Shown in pieces: positions 16,751 through 25,083 of a stretch of 33,998 nt of DNA. Position 1 is the stretch's first letter; the number at the start of each line of letters is the position of its first letter. A program made the position numbers and the translations under genes. The stretch is from Thermococcus celericrescens (GTDB lineage: Archaea; Methanobacteriota_B; Thermococci; Thermococcales; Thermococcaceae): assembly GCF_001484195.1 (NCBI RefSeq), contig NZ_LLYW01000010.1, forward strand, positions 1 through 33,998. The letters run 5' to 3'. Below the pieces are notes generated by a model that was not told the DNA's origin, made no database searches, and saw only the letters and a program-made list of their open reading frames with translations.

Positions 16751-17502
16751 CGCTGATAGAGGCTAAAGAACTCAGGAAGATCTTCGGCAGCATAAGGGCG
16801 CTCGACGGGGTGACCGTTGAGATTCCAGAGGGAATAACCCTCATCCTCGGTCCCAACGGCGGCGGGAAGAGCACGTTCCTCAAGCTGGCAACCGGGGTTT
16901 ACAGGCCCACGAGCGGAGAGATACGGGTGTTCGGGGAGAGACCCTGGAACAACGGAAAGCTGAAGGCCCGCTTTGGTGTTGCCTACGACCCTCCAGCGTT
17001 TCCCCAGTTCGTGACGGGAAGGGAGTGGCTCACACTGTTCGCGGAGAGCAAGGGCTTTAGCGAGGAGGATGCCGAAAGGGCCGCGGAGCTCTTCGACGCG
17101 AAATCTTTCCTGGACAAGAGGATAACCGGTTACTCCTCAGGAATGCTCAAGAGGCTTTCACTCGCCCAGGCCTTCGTCGGGAAGCCCGAGCTGATATTCC
17201 TGGACGAACCTCTGGCGAACATAGACTTCGACAGCATGGAGAGGGTCATCGAGATAATCGAGGAGATGAAAGAAAAGACGAACTTTGTGATAATCAGCCA
17301 CATCTGGGAGCCGCTCATACCAGTGGTGGACTGGGTGGTGGTCATAGGAAACGGGAAGCTCGTCCTGAGCGGAAAGGCTGAAGAGGTCCAGGAAGAAGTC
17401 GAGAGGCTATTCAAACCGCGCATAAGGCGCTCAAAAGGGGGAGGGACCCCGGAGGATCCCTCCCGTGGGCAGGAGGGTCGGCAGACCCCTGCCAACGACT
17501 GA
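16747..17502 (+). CDS. ABC transporter ATP-binding protein
   Basis: 251-residue nucleotide-binding subunit. Walker A GPNGGGKST is at residues 35-43, the signature YSSGMLKRLS at 129-138, Walker B LIFLDEP with D153 and E154, and the H-loop in VIISHIWEP. It belongs to the group of ATPases that pair with ABC-2 permeases. The start ATG overlaps the previous stop as ATGA and follows GGAGGTGG. The last ~25 residues (SKGGGTPEDPSRGQEGRQTPAND) do not look like ABC sequence. They are encoded by two strong hairpins and the right copy of a 17-nt repeat, as if the gene end had been rebuilt by an insertion or recombination. Confidence 0.92.
   Translation: MTLIEAKELRKIFGSIRALDGVTVEIPEGITLILGPNGGGKSTFLKLATGVYRPTSGEIRVFGERPWNNGKLKARFGVAYDPPAFPQFVTGREWLTLFAESKGFSEEDAERAAELFDAKSFLDKRITGYSSGMLKRLSLAQAFVGKPELIFLDEPLANIDFDSMERVIEIIEEMKEKTNFVIISHIWEPLIPVVDWVVVIGNGKLVLSGKAEEVQEEVERLFKPRIRRSKGGGTPEDPSRGQEGRQTPAND
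17439..17493 (+). other. Two adjacent hairpins at the end of the ABC ATPase gene
   Basis: Hairpin A pairs GGGAGGGA (17439-17446) with TCCCTCCC (17457-17464). Hairpin B pairs GGCAG plus GGGTC (17468-17472, 17475-17479) with GACCC plus CTGCC (17484-17488, 17489-17493), with a GGCA loop and a GA bulge. No strong T-run follows directly, so this is not a standard terminator. It may end the transcript, protect its 3' end, or be part of a small RNA. Confidence 0.5.
17467..17483 (+). repeat. 17-nt direct repeat, right copy
   Basis: Identical to 12969-12985. Here it forms the ascending arm of hairpin B at the 3' end of the ABC ATPase gene. Confidence 0.6.
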
Positions 17503-17518
17503 GTTTTCAAGGACTACA

Positions 17519-17527
17519 TTTATTAAT
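17519..17527 (+). promoter_or_regulatory. TATA box of the HD phosphohydrolase gene
   Basis: TTTATTAAT centred 26 nt before the ATG at 17549. This spacing predicts transcription starting at or next to the start codon, i.e. a leaderless mRNA. Confidence 0.6.
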
Positions 17528-17548
17528 TTTTCCTCCCACTTTGGCGTG

Positions 17549-18628
17549 ATGAAGGTGAAGCTCGTCCACGACCCCATACACGGCGGCATAGAGCTGGATG
17601 ACTTCGCGGTCAGGCTCGTCGATACGCCGGAGTTCCAGCGCCTGCGGAGGATAACTCAACTAGGACTGGCATATCTTGCCTACCCTTCAGCCCGGCACAC
17701 CCGCTTTGAGCATTCTTTGGGAACATTTCATCTTGCGAGGAGGGTGAGGGGCTATAACCCCGAGATAGAGGAGGGGGCCCTCTACGCCGCACTGCTCCAC
17801 GACCTCGGCCATTATCCCTTCTCCCACACCCTTGAAGCGCTTTATCCAAGGCACGAGGAGAACACACGGTGGATACTGAAACATGGGGAGATTGGGGACG
17901 TCATCCGCGAACGCTATTCCCTCGGGGAGTTTTTCAGACTCCTAAAGCACCCGCTCGTGAGCGGCGACATCGATGCAGACAGGATGGACTATCTGGTGAG
18001 GGACGCATACTACACGGGAGTTGCCTTCGGACTGGTCGACATGGACAGACTCATCAGAAACCTCAACTGGGACGGTGAAATGCTCGTAGTGGGCGAGAAA
18101 GGAATCATAGCGGCCCAGAACCTTCTCTTGGCGAGAAGCATGATGTACCCGACGGTCTACCAGCACCACACATCCAAAATAGCGAGTGCGATGCTCGTGA
18201 AGGCTGTGGAGCTTGAGGGGATTTCATACGAAGAAATCCGGACGATGGACGAAATCGATCTAGTCTCCAGACTTAGAGGGGATGAGAAGCCTGAAGTCCG
18301 GGAGCTTATTGGGGCCATAGACGACAGGAGGCTCTACAAGCGTGTCATCTATACCAGTGAAGACCCTGGAGAGGAGGTCGTTAGAGAACTGAAGAAGGAG
18401 CTTGAAGCGGAGTTCGGCCACTTGGCGATAGTGGATTATCCACCGAAGCCGAAGTTTGAGGAGAAGAACGCCTTCGTTGAGGTTGGAGGGGAGCTTAAGC
18501 GGTTGAGTGAAGTCTCGCCTCTCGTCCGGGCGCTGGTTGAGCTGAAGGACACTCACTGGCGCTGGGGTGCCTACGCGAGGGAAGATGTGGTGGGGGAGGT
18601 TGAGATTCTCCTGAAAAAGCTTTTTTAG
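17549..18628 (+). CDS. HD-domain phosphohydrolase (dNTPase/SAMHD1-like)
   Basis: 359-residue metal-dependent phosphohydrolase. The family opening VHDPIHGGIELDDFAVRLVDTPEFQRLRRITQLG is followed by the HD metal ligands: H55 (RFEHSLG), H84-D85 (LLHDLGHYPFSH) and D144 (DIDADRMDYLVRDA). These features match dGTPase/SAMHD1-type HD proteins, which hydrolyse deoxynucleoside triphosphates; substrate choice here is inferred. Length fits the compact archaeal members. The ATG at 17549 was chosen because the upstream in-frame extension to 17465 runs into the previous gene and hairpins, and the TATA box predicts a leaderless message. An in-frame GTG at 17546 is an alternative. Such enzymes can deplete nucleotides during viral infection, but the context does not decide that. 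Confidence 0.85.
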   Translation: MKVKLVHDPIHGGIELDDFAVRLVDTPEFQRLRRITQLGLAYLAYPSARHTRFEHSLGTFHLARRVRGYNPEIEEGALYAALLHDLGHYPFSHTLEALYPRHEENTRWILKHGEIGDVIRERYSLGEFFRLLKHPLVSGDIDADRMDYLVRDAYYTGVAFGLVDMDRLIRNLNWDGEMLVVGEKGIIAAQNLLLARSMMYPTVYQHHTSKIASAMLVKAVELEGISYEEIRTMDEIDLVSRLRGDEKPEVRELIGAIDDRRLYKRVIYTSEDPGEEVVRELKKELEAEFGHLAIVDYPPKPKFEEKNAFVEVGGELKRLSEVSPLVRALVELKDTHWRWGAYAREDVVGEVEILLKKLF

Positions 18629-18661
18629 ACCTTTCCCATACCAACTATTGGGGCGAGAAGC

Positions 18662-18934
18662 GTGAGTGAGGTCGTGGTTACCAAGGACGAGATAATCATG
18701 TACGAGAAGCTCAAGCTGATCTCGGAGCTGGCACCGATACGTGAGAGAATAGCCGAGTTCGAGAGGAAGTATGGTATGAGCTTTGAAGAATTCGAGGAAA
18801 GGCTGAAGGGGGAAGAAGAAAGCTTTGAAGCGTGGGACGACTACATAGAGTGGAAAGCTTACGTTAGAAAGCTCAGGGAACTCCAGGAGAAGCTTAGGGA
18901 GATCGAGAATGCTCAGGGAGTTAGAGTTGCTTGA
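18662..18934 (+). CDS. TumA-like antitoxin
   Basis: 90-residue charged helical protein (MSEVVVTKDE, IIMYEKLKLISELAPIRERI, FEEFEERLKGEEESFEAWDDYIEWKAYVRKL). It lies directly upstream of a TumE-family protein and overlaps it by 26 nt. Short helical proteins with EEFEERL and FEAWDDYIEWKA patterns are regular partners of TumE toxins in archaea and bacteria. The start is a GTG at 18662, 33 nt after the HD gene, with GGGGCGAGAAG upstream. Identity rests on the partner and on the pattern. Confidence 0.65.
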   Translation: MSEVVVTKDEIIMYEKLKLISELAPIRERIAEFERKYGMSFEEFEERLKGEEESFEAWDDYIEWKAYVRKLRELQEKLREIENAQGVRVA

Positions 18935-19259
18935 GAAGAGCGAAATCATCGAGTCTTATGAGATACTCGACTACAAAGAAGGCCGGGACTTTTATTTTCT
19001 AAAGATCCGTGCCAAGTTGATCGATGGTAGCGTTCTGCACATCCGGGAGTTTGTTTCTGATGAGGAGTACAACTACTCCTTCCAGTGGCAGAGGAACGGC
19101 GAGTTGATAATACGATGGGACAATGCACCGCGCCACCGAGATTTACCCACTTTTCCACATCACAAGCACGTTGGGAGTGACAAAAACGTGCTCCCATCTT
19201 CTGAAATCACACTGGAGGAAGTGTTGAAAGCCATCTCGTCCCGCATCCAAAACCCTTAA
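18909..19259 (+). CDS. TumE-family toxin (DUF6516)
   Basis: 116 residues with a beta-sandwich-like pattern. The diagnostic stretch is YNYSFQWQRNGELIIRWDNAPRHRDLPTFPHHKHVG followed by a Ser-rich turn and ITLEEVLKAI, matching the TumE toxin-antitoxin family (formerly DUF6516) as I recall it. The conserved WDNAPHH/LPTFPHHKH histidines suggest a catalytic or metal site. The ATG lies inside the antitoxin gene. In the family, TumE toxins act on nucleic acid metabolism, but the exact target is not established by the sequence. Full length and intact. Confidence 0.75.
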   Translation: MLRELELLEKSEIIESYEILDYKEGRDFYFLKIRAKLIDGSVLHIREFVSDEEYNYSFQWQRNGELIIRWDNAPRHRDLPTFPHHKHVGSDKNVLPSSEITLEEVLKAISSRIQNP

Positions 19260-19305
19260 GTAGTTTGAACGCGTTCCCGCGCTGCCGCTTCTCAACCGGG
19301 AAAAG

Positions 19306-19313
19306 CTTTATAA
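19306..19313 (+). promoter_or_regulatory. TATA box of EF-2
   Basis: CTTTATAA preceded by GGGAAAAG (BRE-like), a strong archaeal promoter. Start predicted near 19336. The ~32-nt leader ends in AGGTGGTG before the ATG at 19368. Confidence 0.7.
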
Positions 19314-19367
19314 CCGCACCTTTTAAGTGAGAGGTGAACAAGCTCATCAGGTTAGAAGGTGGTGTAA

Positions 19368-21566
19368 ATGGGAAGAAGGGAAGAGATGGTTGCGAAGATT
19401 AAAGAGCTCATGACCCAGCCCGAGAGGATCAGGAACATGGGTATTGCCGCTCACATTGACCACGGTAAGACGACGCTGAGCGACAACCTGCTCGCCGGTG
19501 CCGGAATGATCAGCGAGGAGCTTGCCGGAAAGCAGCTCGTCCTCGATTTCGACGAGCAGGAGCAGGCGAGAGGAATCACCATCAACGCGGCCAACGTTTC
19601 GATGGTTCACACCTACGAGGGCAACGACTACCTCATCAACCTCATCGACACCCCGGGTCACGTTGACTTCGGTGGTGACGTTACCAGGGCAATGAGAGCC
19701 ATAGACGGTGCGATCATAGTTGTCGACGCCGTCGAGGGTGTCATGCCCCAGACCGAGACCGTTCTCAGGCAGGCCCTCAGGGAGTACGTCAAGCCGGTTC
19801 TCTTCATCAACAAGGTCGACAGGCTTATCAAGGAGCTCAAGCTCGGTCCGAACGACATCCTCCAGAGGTTCGCCAAGATCATCACCGACGTCAACAGGCT
19901 CATCAAGAAGTACGCCCCGGATGAGTTCAAGAACCAGTGGTTCGTGAAGGTCGAGGACGGTAGCGTTGCCTTCGGTTCAGCCTACTACAACTGGGCCCTC
20001 AGCGTTCCCTACATGAAGAAGACCGGCGTTTCCTTCAAGGACATCGTCGAGCTCACCAACAGCGGCGACCTCAAGACCCTCAGGCAGAAGGCCCCGCTCC
20101 ACGTTGTGGTTCTCGATATGGTCGTTAAGCACCTGCCGAACCCGCTCGAGGCCCAGAAGTACAGGATACCGCACCTCTGGAGGGGTGACGTCGAGAGCGA
20201 GGTCGGCCAGGCCATGATGAACTGCGACCCGAAGGGCAAGATGGTCATGGTCGTCACCAAGATAATCCTTGACAAGCACGCCGGTGAGGTTTCAACCGGC
20301 CGTGTCTGGAGCGGTACCGTGAAGACCGGCCAGGAGGTTTACCTCATCAACGCCAAGAGGAAGGCCAGGATCCAGCAGGTCGGTATCTACATGGGTCCCG
20401 AGAGGGTGAACATGGAGGCCGTTCCGGCCGGTAACATCGTCGCCGTCACCGGACTGCGCGACGCCATGGCCGGTGAGACCGTCTCCCAGGAGCAGATCGA
20501 GCCGTTTGAGGCCCTCCACTACGCCAGCGAGCCGGTCGTTACCGTCGCCATCGAGGCTAAGAACGTTAAGGACCTTCCGAAGCTCATCGAGGCCCTCCGC
20601 CAGCTCGCCAAGGAGGACCCGACCCTCCACGTCAAGATCGACGAGGAGACCGGCCAGCACCTCCTCAGCGGTATGGGTGAGCTCCACCTCGAGGTCAAGC
20701 TCGTCAAGCTCAAGGAGGACTGGAAGCTCGACGTCGATGTCAGCCCGCCGATCGTCGTCTACCGCGAGAGCGTCAGCAAGATCAGCCCGATAGTCGAAGG
20801 AAAGTCCCCGAACAAGCACAACAGGTTCTACATCACCGTGGAGCCGCTTCCGGACGAGATCTACCAGGCCATCCACGAGGGACTCATCCCCGAGGGCAGG
20901 CCGAAGGACCCGAAGGCCGTCGCCAAGAAGCTCGCCGAGCTCGGTATGGACTACGAGGTAGCCAAGGGCATAGTTGACATATACCACGGCAACATATTCC
21001 TCGACAACACCAAGGGTATCCAGTACCTCAACGAGGTCATGGACCTCCTCGTCGACGGATTCCACCAGGCCATGGACGAGGGTCCGCTCGCCAAGGAGCC
21101 GGTCATGAAGGTCATGGTTCGCCTGCACGACGCCAAGATCCACGAGGACAACGTCCACCGCGGTCCGGCCCAGATCTACCCAGCCATCAGGAGTGCCATC
21201 CAGTGCGCCATGATGAAGGCCCAGCCGATCCTCTACGAGCCGTACCAGAAGGTCATCATCAACGTGCCCTACGAGTACATGGGTGCCGTCAGCAGGGAGA
21301 TCAACCAGAGGCGCGGCCAGCTCATCGACATGAGGCAGGAGGGCGAGGTCATGATCATCATCTCGGAGGCCCCGGTCGCCGAGATGTTCGGATTCGCCGG
21401 AGCCATCCGTGGTGCCACCAGCGGAAGGGCCCTCTGGAGCACCGAGCACGCCGGCTTCAAGAGGGTTCCGGGAGAGCTGGCCACCAACATCATCAGGCAG
21501 ATCAGGCAGAGGAAGGGTCTCGACCCGAACCCGCCGAGGGAGCAGGACGTCTGCCCGCAGCAGTGA
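19368..21566 (+). CDS. Translation elongation factor EF-2
   Basis: 732-residue GTPase that moves tRNAs and mRNA through the ribosome. The G1 motif is [10 protein letters not shown]3 is [10 protein letters not shown], and NKVD supplies G4. The switch region [13 protein letters not shown] is typical of archaeal/eukaryotic EF-2. In domain IV H597 ([12 protein letters not shown]) is the residue converted to diphthamide. Codon choice is strongly biased to C/G-ending codons, as expected for a highly expressed gene. Start ATG 19368 follows AGGTGGTG. The gene is monocistronic, bounded by a strong TATA box and an intrinsic-type terminator. Confidence 0.97.
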   Translation: MGRREEMVAKIKELMTQPERIRNMGIAAHIDHGKTTLSDNLLAGAGMISEELAGKQLVLDFDEQEQARGITINAANVSMVHTYEGNDYLINLIDTPGHVDFGGDVTRAMRAIDGAIIVVDAVEGVMPQTETVLRQALREYVKPVLFINKVDRLIKELKLGPNDILQRFAKIITDVNRLIKKYAPDEFKNQWFVKVEDGSVAFGSAYYNWALSVPYMKKTGVSFKDIVELTNSGDLKTLRQKAPLHVVVLDMVVKHLPNPLEAQKYRIPHLWRGDVESEVGQAMMNCDPKGKMVMVVTKIILDKHAGEVSTGRVWSGTVKTGQEVYLINAKRKARIQQVGIYMGPERVNMEAVPAGNIVAVTGLRDAMAGETVSQEQIEPFEALHYASEPVVTVAIEAKNVKDLPKLIEALRQLAKEDPTLHVKIDEETGQHLLSGMGELHLEVKLVKLKEDWKLDVDVSPPIVVYRESVSKISPIVEGKSPNKHNRFYITVEPLPDEIYQAIHEGLIPEGRPKDPKAVAKKLAELGMDYEVAKGIVDIYHGNIFLDNTKGIQYLNEVMDLLVDGFHQAMDEGPLAKEPVMKVMVRLHDAKIHEDNVHRGPAQIYPAIRSAIQCAMMKAQPILYEPYQKVIINVPYEYMGAVSREINQRRGQLIDMRQEGEVMIIISEAPVAEMFGFAGAIRGATSGRALWSTEHAGFKRVPGELATNIIRQIRQRKGLDPNPPREQDVCPQQ

Positions 21567-21600
21567 GGGCTTTCCGCCCTCTGAACTTTTCTCTTCTCTT
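21565..21600 (+). terminator. Terminator of the EF-2 gene
   Basis: Perfect 6-bp stem GAGGGC/GCCCTC (21565-21570, 21576-21581) with loop TTTCC, overlapping the stop codon. A pyrimidine-rich, T-rich tract (TTTTCTCTTCTCTTGTCTT) follows. Confidence 0.65.
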
Positions 21601-21674
21601 GTCTTGGATTTTGGAAGGCTGATTGGTCTTTTCCAACATGATGCACATCACTTTCAGCGTCTTTCGCGAAACTC

Positions 21675-21704
21675 TTAAATAGTTGAAGCACGAGTATTAT
21701 ACTC
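21675..21704 (+). promoter_or_regulatory. Promoter and palindromic operator of the DUF234 ATPase gene
   Basis: TATA-like TTAAATA (21675-21681) places the transcription start at about 21704, right at the ATG (21705), so the mRNA should be leaderless. The intervening GAGTATTATACTC (21692-21704) is a perfect 5-bp inverted repeat around TTA and ends at the start codon. A repressor bound there would cover the initiation site. Confidence 0.55.
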
Positions 21705-23099
21705 ATGAGTAGACAAACTTTCGTGGACAGGGAGAGGGAGCTTGAGTTTCTGGAGAAGAGATACCGCAGTGACAAAGCCGAACTGCTCATTATATACGGT
21801 CGCAGGAGGATTGGGAAGACCGAGCTGCTCCTCCAGTTCGCTCGGGACAAACCCCATGTTTATTTCCTCGCAACGGAAAAACCGTACCATGATAATCTCC
21901 GCGAGCTTCAAAAGCTCCTCGCAGAATTCCTCGGCGATGAATTATTCAGCAGAATCTCTTTCCACGATATTGATGAGCTTCTGATGGCCTTTGCTGAGAG
22001 AGTACGTGATGAACGCGTTGTCCTAGTGATTGACGAGTTTCCCCTGCTTATAGAACGCTATCGGCCGGTTCTCTCGCTCCTTCAGAGAGCATGGGACTTG
22101 AAGCTCTCGAAGGGCAGAATAATGTTGATTCTCTGCGGTTCGAGTGTTTCAGCCATGGAAACGGAGGTTTTGGGTTACAAAAGCCCGCTCTACGGAAGAC
22201 GGACCGGGCAGTGGCGCTTAACGGAGATTCCCTTCTTCTACATCGGTGAGTTCCTTCCTGGCTATTCGATCGAAGACCTCGTGAAGGTCTGGGGTGTGGT
22301 GGGAGGGATTCCGGCTTACCTCCTGAAGTTCGAGCCTGGGAAGGACTTTAACGAAAACGTCGTTGACAACGTCCTCTCAAAGAGTGCCTTTCTCTACGAG
22401 GAGGCCGAAATACTCCTGAGGGAAGAGCTCAGGGAGCCGGCCAACTACTTCGCGATACTCGAGGCGATAGCGGGTGGGAGGAATAGATTTGGGGAGATTG
22501 TGAACGCAACCGGGCTCGACAAGAGCCTCGTTTCCAAGTACCTGGGCGTCCTCCGGAGGCTTGGAATAGTCCGGCGGGAGGTTTCCGTCACCGCAACGGC
22601 CAAAGAAGCCAGCAAAAGGGGACTCTATTCCATAGACGACAACTACTTCTCCTTCTGGTTCAGGTATGTCCTCCCGAACAGGAGCTACCTTGAGGCTGGA
22701 CTGGCGAAGGACGTCTGGGAGCGTTCGCAGAAGGATTTCAACGCCTATATGGGTTCGGCCTTCGAACGACTTGTTGGAAGTCCGGAGGTTTTCATCGAGC
22801 TCACCGGCTTCCACTTCACGAAACTCGGTCGCTGGTGGCACAGAAGGGAGGAGATTGATCTCCTCGCGTTGAACGAGCGCGAGAAAAAGGCTTTGTTCGT
22901 TGAGGTGAAGTGGAAGGACTTGAGCGAGAGGGAAGCGCGGGGGATTTTGAAGGACCTGGGGAGGAAGGGCGAGTTGGTTGGCCTCGAAGACTGGAAAAAG
23001 CACTGGGGGCTGGTTGCCAGGAAAGTTGGCGGAAAGGAAAGGTTGAACGCCGAAGGCTGGCGGGTTTGGGATTTGGCCGATTTTAAAGTGCCGTCCTGA
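21705..23099 (+). CDS. Archaeal ATPase with C-terminal DUF234 nuclease-like domain
   Basis: 464-residue STAND/AAA-like ATPase of the large archaeal family often amplified in Thermococcales. Walker A is GRRRIGKT (residues 32-39), Walker B is VLVIDE with D110 and E111, and a sensor region CGSSVSAMETE follows. A winged helix (RFGEIVNATGLDKSLVSKYLGVLRRLGIV) precedes the C-terminal DUF234 domain. That domain has a PD-(D/E)xK-like pattern EIDLLALNEREKKALFVEVKWKD, with the acidic residue and E-x-K motif intact. Function is unknown; nucleic-acid sensing or defence is often proposed. It lies between EF-2 and EF-1alpha with its own palindrome-bearing promoter, suggesting an independent insertion between housekeeping genes. 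Confidence 0.88.
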   Translation: MSRQTFVDRERELEFLEKRYRSDKAELLIIYGRRRIGKTELLLQFARDKPHVYFLATEKPYHDNLRELQKLLAEFLGDELFSRISFHDIDELLMAFAERVRDERVVLVIDEFPLLIERYRPVLSLLQRAWDLKLSKGRIMLILCGSSVSAMETEVLGYKSPLYGRRTGQWRLTEIPFFYIGEFLPGYSIEDLVKVWGVVGGIPAYLLKFEPGKDFNENVVDNVLSKSAFLYEEAEILLREELREPANYFAILEAIAGGRNRFGEIVNATGLDKSLVSKYLGVLRRLGIVRREVSVTATAKEASKRGLYSIDDNYFSFWFRYVLPNRSYLEAGLAKDVWERSQKDFNAYMGSAFERLVGSPEVFIELTGFHFTKLGRWWHRREEIDLLALNEREKKALFVEVKWKDLSEREARGILKDLGRKGELVGLEDWKKHWGLVARKVGGKERLNAEGWRVWDLADFKVPS

Positions 23100-23136
23100 A
23101 AATTAACAAATTCCCGTCCAAAACCCATTAGTTAAC

Positions 23137-23226
23137 TTTTTAAACCCGCTTCGTAAGTTAAGCACGGAACTCGTGAGGCCTCCCCGATAAATGGTGGGTT
23201 TCCCGCCCGAGGGGGCCGAGGTTCGA
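23137..23226 (+). ncRNA. Candidate structured RNA upstream of EF-1alpha
   Basis: A TATA-like TTTTTAAA (23137-23144) precedes a GC-rich island in otherwise AT-rich intergenic DNA. From about 23163 three helices are visible: CACG/CGTG (23163-23166, 23172-23175); GGCCTCC with GGGGGCC (23177-23183, 23211-23217, one G-U pair); and, nested inside, GGTGGG/CCCGCC (23193-23198, 23202-23207) with a TTT loop. No box C/D or ACA box is evident, so the class is unknown. It could instead be a DNA-level or leader structure. Confidence 0.4.
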
Positions 23227-23230
23227 AAGA

Positions 23231-23237
23231 TTTAAAA
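23231..23237 (+). promoter_or_regulatory. TATA box of the EF-1alpha/S10 operon
   Basis: TTTAAAA preceded by CGAAAGA (BRE-like). Transcription is predicted near 23258, giving a ~28-nt leader with GGAGGTG (23272-23278). Confidence 0.65.
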
Positions 23238-23285
23238 AGCCATCCTAGTCAATCGGACTAGACCAAAGTTTGGAGGTGTATGGAA

Positions 23286-24572
23286 ATGGCTAAGGAGAAG
23301 CCGCACATTAACATTGTCTTTATCGGACACGTCGACCACGGAAAGAGCACCACCGTTGGAAGGCTCCTGTTCGACAGCCAGAACATTCCGGAGAACATCA
23401 TCCAGAAGTTCGAGCAGATGGGTGAGAAGGGTAAGTCCTTCAAGTTCGCTTGGGTCATGGACAGGCTCAAGGAGGAGCGCGAGAGGGGTATCACCATCGA
23501 CGTTGCCCATACCAAGTTCGAGACCCCTCACAGGTACATCACCATCATCGACGCTCCGGGCCACAGGGACTTCGTTAAGAACATGATCACCGGTGCCAGC
23601 CAGGCTGACGCCGCCGTTCTCGTCGTTGCCGTTACCGACGGTGTCATGCCGCAGACCAAGGAGCACGCCTTCCTCGCCAAGACCCTCGGTATCAACCATA
23701 TGATCGTCAGCGTCAACAAGATGGACATGGTCAACTACGACGAGAAGAAGTTCAAGCAGGTCGCCGAGCAGGTTAAGAAGCTCCTCATGATGCTCGGCTA
23801 CAAGAACGTCCAGGTCATCCCGACCAGCGCTTGGGAGGGCGACAACATCGTTAAGAAGAGCGACAAGATGCCCTGGTACAACGGCCCGACCCTCTTCGAG
23901 GCCCTCGACCAGATACCGGAGCCGCCGAAGCCGACCGACAAGCCGCTCCGCATCCCGATCCAGGACGTCTACTCCATTAAGGGTGTCGGTACCGTCCCGG
24001 TCGGCCGTGTCGAGACCGGTGTCCTCAAGGTCGGTGACGTCGTCATCTTCGAGCCGGCCTCAACGATCTTCCACAAGGCCATCCAGGGTGAGGTCAAGAG
24101 CATCGAGATGCACCACGAGTCCATGCCCGAGGCCCTTCCGGGTGACAACATCGGATTCAACGTCCGTGGCGTTGGTAAGAACGACATAAAGCGCGGTGAC
24201 GTTGCCGGACACACCAACAACCCGCCGACCGTCGTCAGGCCGAAGGACACCTTCAAGGCCCAGATCATCGTCCTCAACCACCCAACAGCTATCACCGTTG
24301 GCTACACCCCGGTCCTCCACGCGCACACCCTCCAGGTTGCCGTCAGGTTCGAGCAGCTCCTGGCTAAGCTCGACCCGAGGACCGGCAACATCGTCGAGGA
24401 GAACCCGCAGTTCATCAAGACCGGTGACTCCGCCATCGTCGTCCTCAGGCCGACCAAGCCGATGGTCATCGAGCCGGTCAAGGAGATCCCGCAGATGGGC
24501 CGCTTTGCTATCCGTGACATGGGCCAGACCGTCGCTGCCGGTATGGTCATCTCCGTTCAGAAGGCCGAGTGA
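23286..24572 (+). CDS. Translation elongation factor EF-1alpha
   Basis: 428-residue GTPase that delivers aminoacyl-tRNA to the ribosome. G1 is GHVDHGKST (residues 14-22), the switch region [12 protein letters not shown]3 [12 protein letters not shown], and G4 NKMD; domains II and III follow with the expected archaeal sequence. ATG 23286 (MAKEKPHIN) was chosen over the in-frame ATG at 23280, which lies only 1 nt from the Shine-Dalgarno site GGAGGTG (23272-23278); the second has a 7-nt spacer and gives the usual family length. Codon usage is that of a highly expressed gene. S10 follows 51 nt downstream, the common archaeal pairing. Confidence 0.96.
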   Translation: MAKEKPHINIVFIGHVDHGKSTTVGRLLFDSQNIPENIIQKFEQMGEKGKSFKFAWVMDRLKEERERGITIDVAHTKFETPHRYITIIDAPGHRDFVKNMITGASQADAAVLVVAVTDGVMPQTKEHAFLAKTLGINHMIVSVNKMDMVNYDEKKFKQVAEQVKKLLMMLGYKNVQVIPTSAWEGDNIVKKSDKMPWYNGPTLFEALDQIPEPPKPTDKPLRIPIQDVYSIKGVGTVPVGRVETGVLKVGDVVIFEPASTIFHKAIQGEVKSIEMHHESMPEALPGDNIGFNVRGVGKNDIKRGDVAGHTNNPPTVVRPKDTFKAQIIVLNHPTAITVGYTPVLHAHTLQVAVRFEQLLAKLDPRTGNIVEENPQFIKTGDSAIVVLRPTKPMVIEPVKEIPQMGRFAIRDMGQTVAAGMVISVQKAE

Positions 24573-24623
24573 AGGCCTTCTCTGACCTTTCCTTTACTTC
24601 CTTAATCCTTAGGAGGGACGGAA

Positions 24624-24932
24624 ATGCAGAAGGCAAGGATTAAGCTTGCGAGCACGGACATTAAGGCCCTCAACGAGGTCACCGACCAGATCAAGCAGAT
24701 CGCCGAGAGGACCGGCGTCAGGATGAGCGGGCCTATACCGCTCCCGACCAGGAGGATCAGAATCACCACCAGGAAGAGCCCGGACGGAGAGGGCACCGCC
24801 ACCTTTGACAGGTTCGAGCTTCGCGTTCACAAGAGGCTCGTCGATATAGAGGCCGACGAAAGGGCCATGCGCCAGATCATGCGCATCCGCGTTCCGGAAG
24901 ACGTCACCATCGAGATCGAGCTCATCTCCTGA
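24624..24932 (+). CDS. rps10: 30S ribosomal protein S10
   Basis: 102-residue S10 of the small subunit head (uS10). Recognised by [19 protein letters not shown], the [23 protein letters not shown] loop, and [22 protein letters not shown]. Length is normal for archaea. The start ATG follows TAGGAGGGA. It lies downstream of EF-1alpha and just 16 nt before a tRNA-Ser gene, so one transcript may carry all three. Confidence 0.96.
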   Translation: MQKARIKLASTDIKALNEVTDQIKQIAERTGVRMSGPIPLPTRRIRITTRKSPDGEGTATFDRFELRVHKRLVDIEADERAMRQIMRIRVPEDVTIEIELIS

Positions 24933-24948
24933 TTCCTCTCCTTTATGC

Positions 24949-25034
24949 GCCGGGGTAGCCTAGCCTGGGAAGGCGCTGGCCTGGAGAGCCAGTGGGCTCT
25001 GCCCACCAGGGTTCAAATCCCTGCCCCGGCGCCA
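24949..25034 (+). tRNA. tRNA-Ser(GGA)
   Basis: Acceptor stem GCCGGGG/CCCCGGC (24949-24955, 25024-25030), discriminator G, encoded CCA (25032-25034). The anticodon arm is CTGGC-CTGGAGA-GCCAG, giving anticodon GGA. A long variable arm (TGGGCTCTGCCCA) and T-arm CAGGGTTCAAATCCCTG are class II serine features. It decodes UCC/UCU. No intron. Confidence 0.95.
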
Positions 25035-25083
25035 TACAAACTTTGCCTGCGCAAAGTTTGATCAAAGTTTGTATGTCTTTTTT
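25034..25083 (+). terminator. Terminator after tRNA-Ser with alternative hairpins
   Basis: CAAACTTTGC/GCAAAGTTTG (25037-25046, 25051-25060) forms a 10-bp hairpin with a CTGC loop. A direct repeat of CAAAGTTTG at 25063-25071 lets ATACAAACTTTG (25034-25045) pair instead with CAAAGTTTGTAT (25063-25074). TTTTTT (25078-25083) follows, so this is a good intrinsic-type terminator. Confidence 0.65.

Noticed and set aside
20292-21449. Long minus-strand frame opposite EF-2
   Set aside because: Shadow caused by the strong codon bias of EF-2; the translation is Leu/Asp/Val-rich without motifs.
25037-25071. CRISPR-like repeats
   Set aside because: Only two direct copies of a 9-mer with a 2-nt gap. They are explained as alternative arms of a terminator hairpin. 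No CRISPR array or cas gene is seen in the window.
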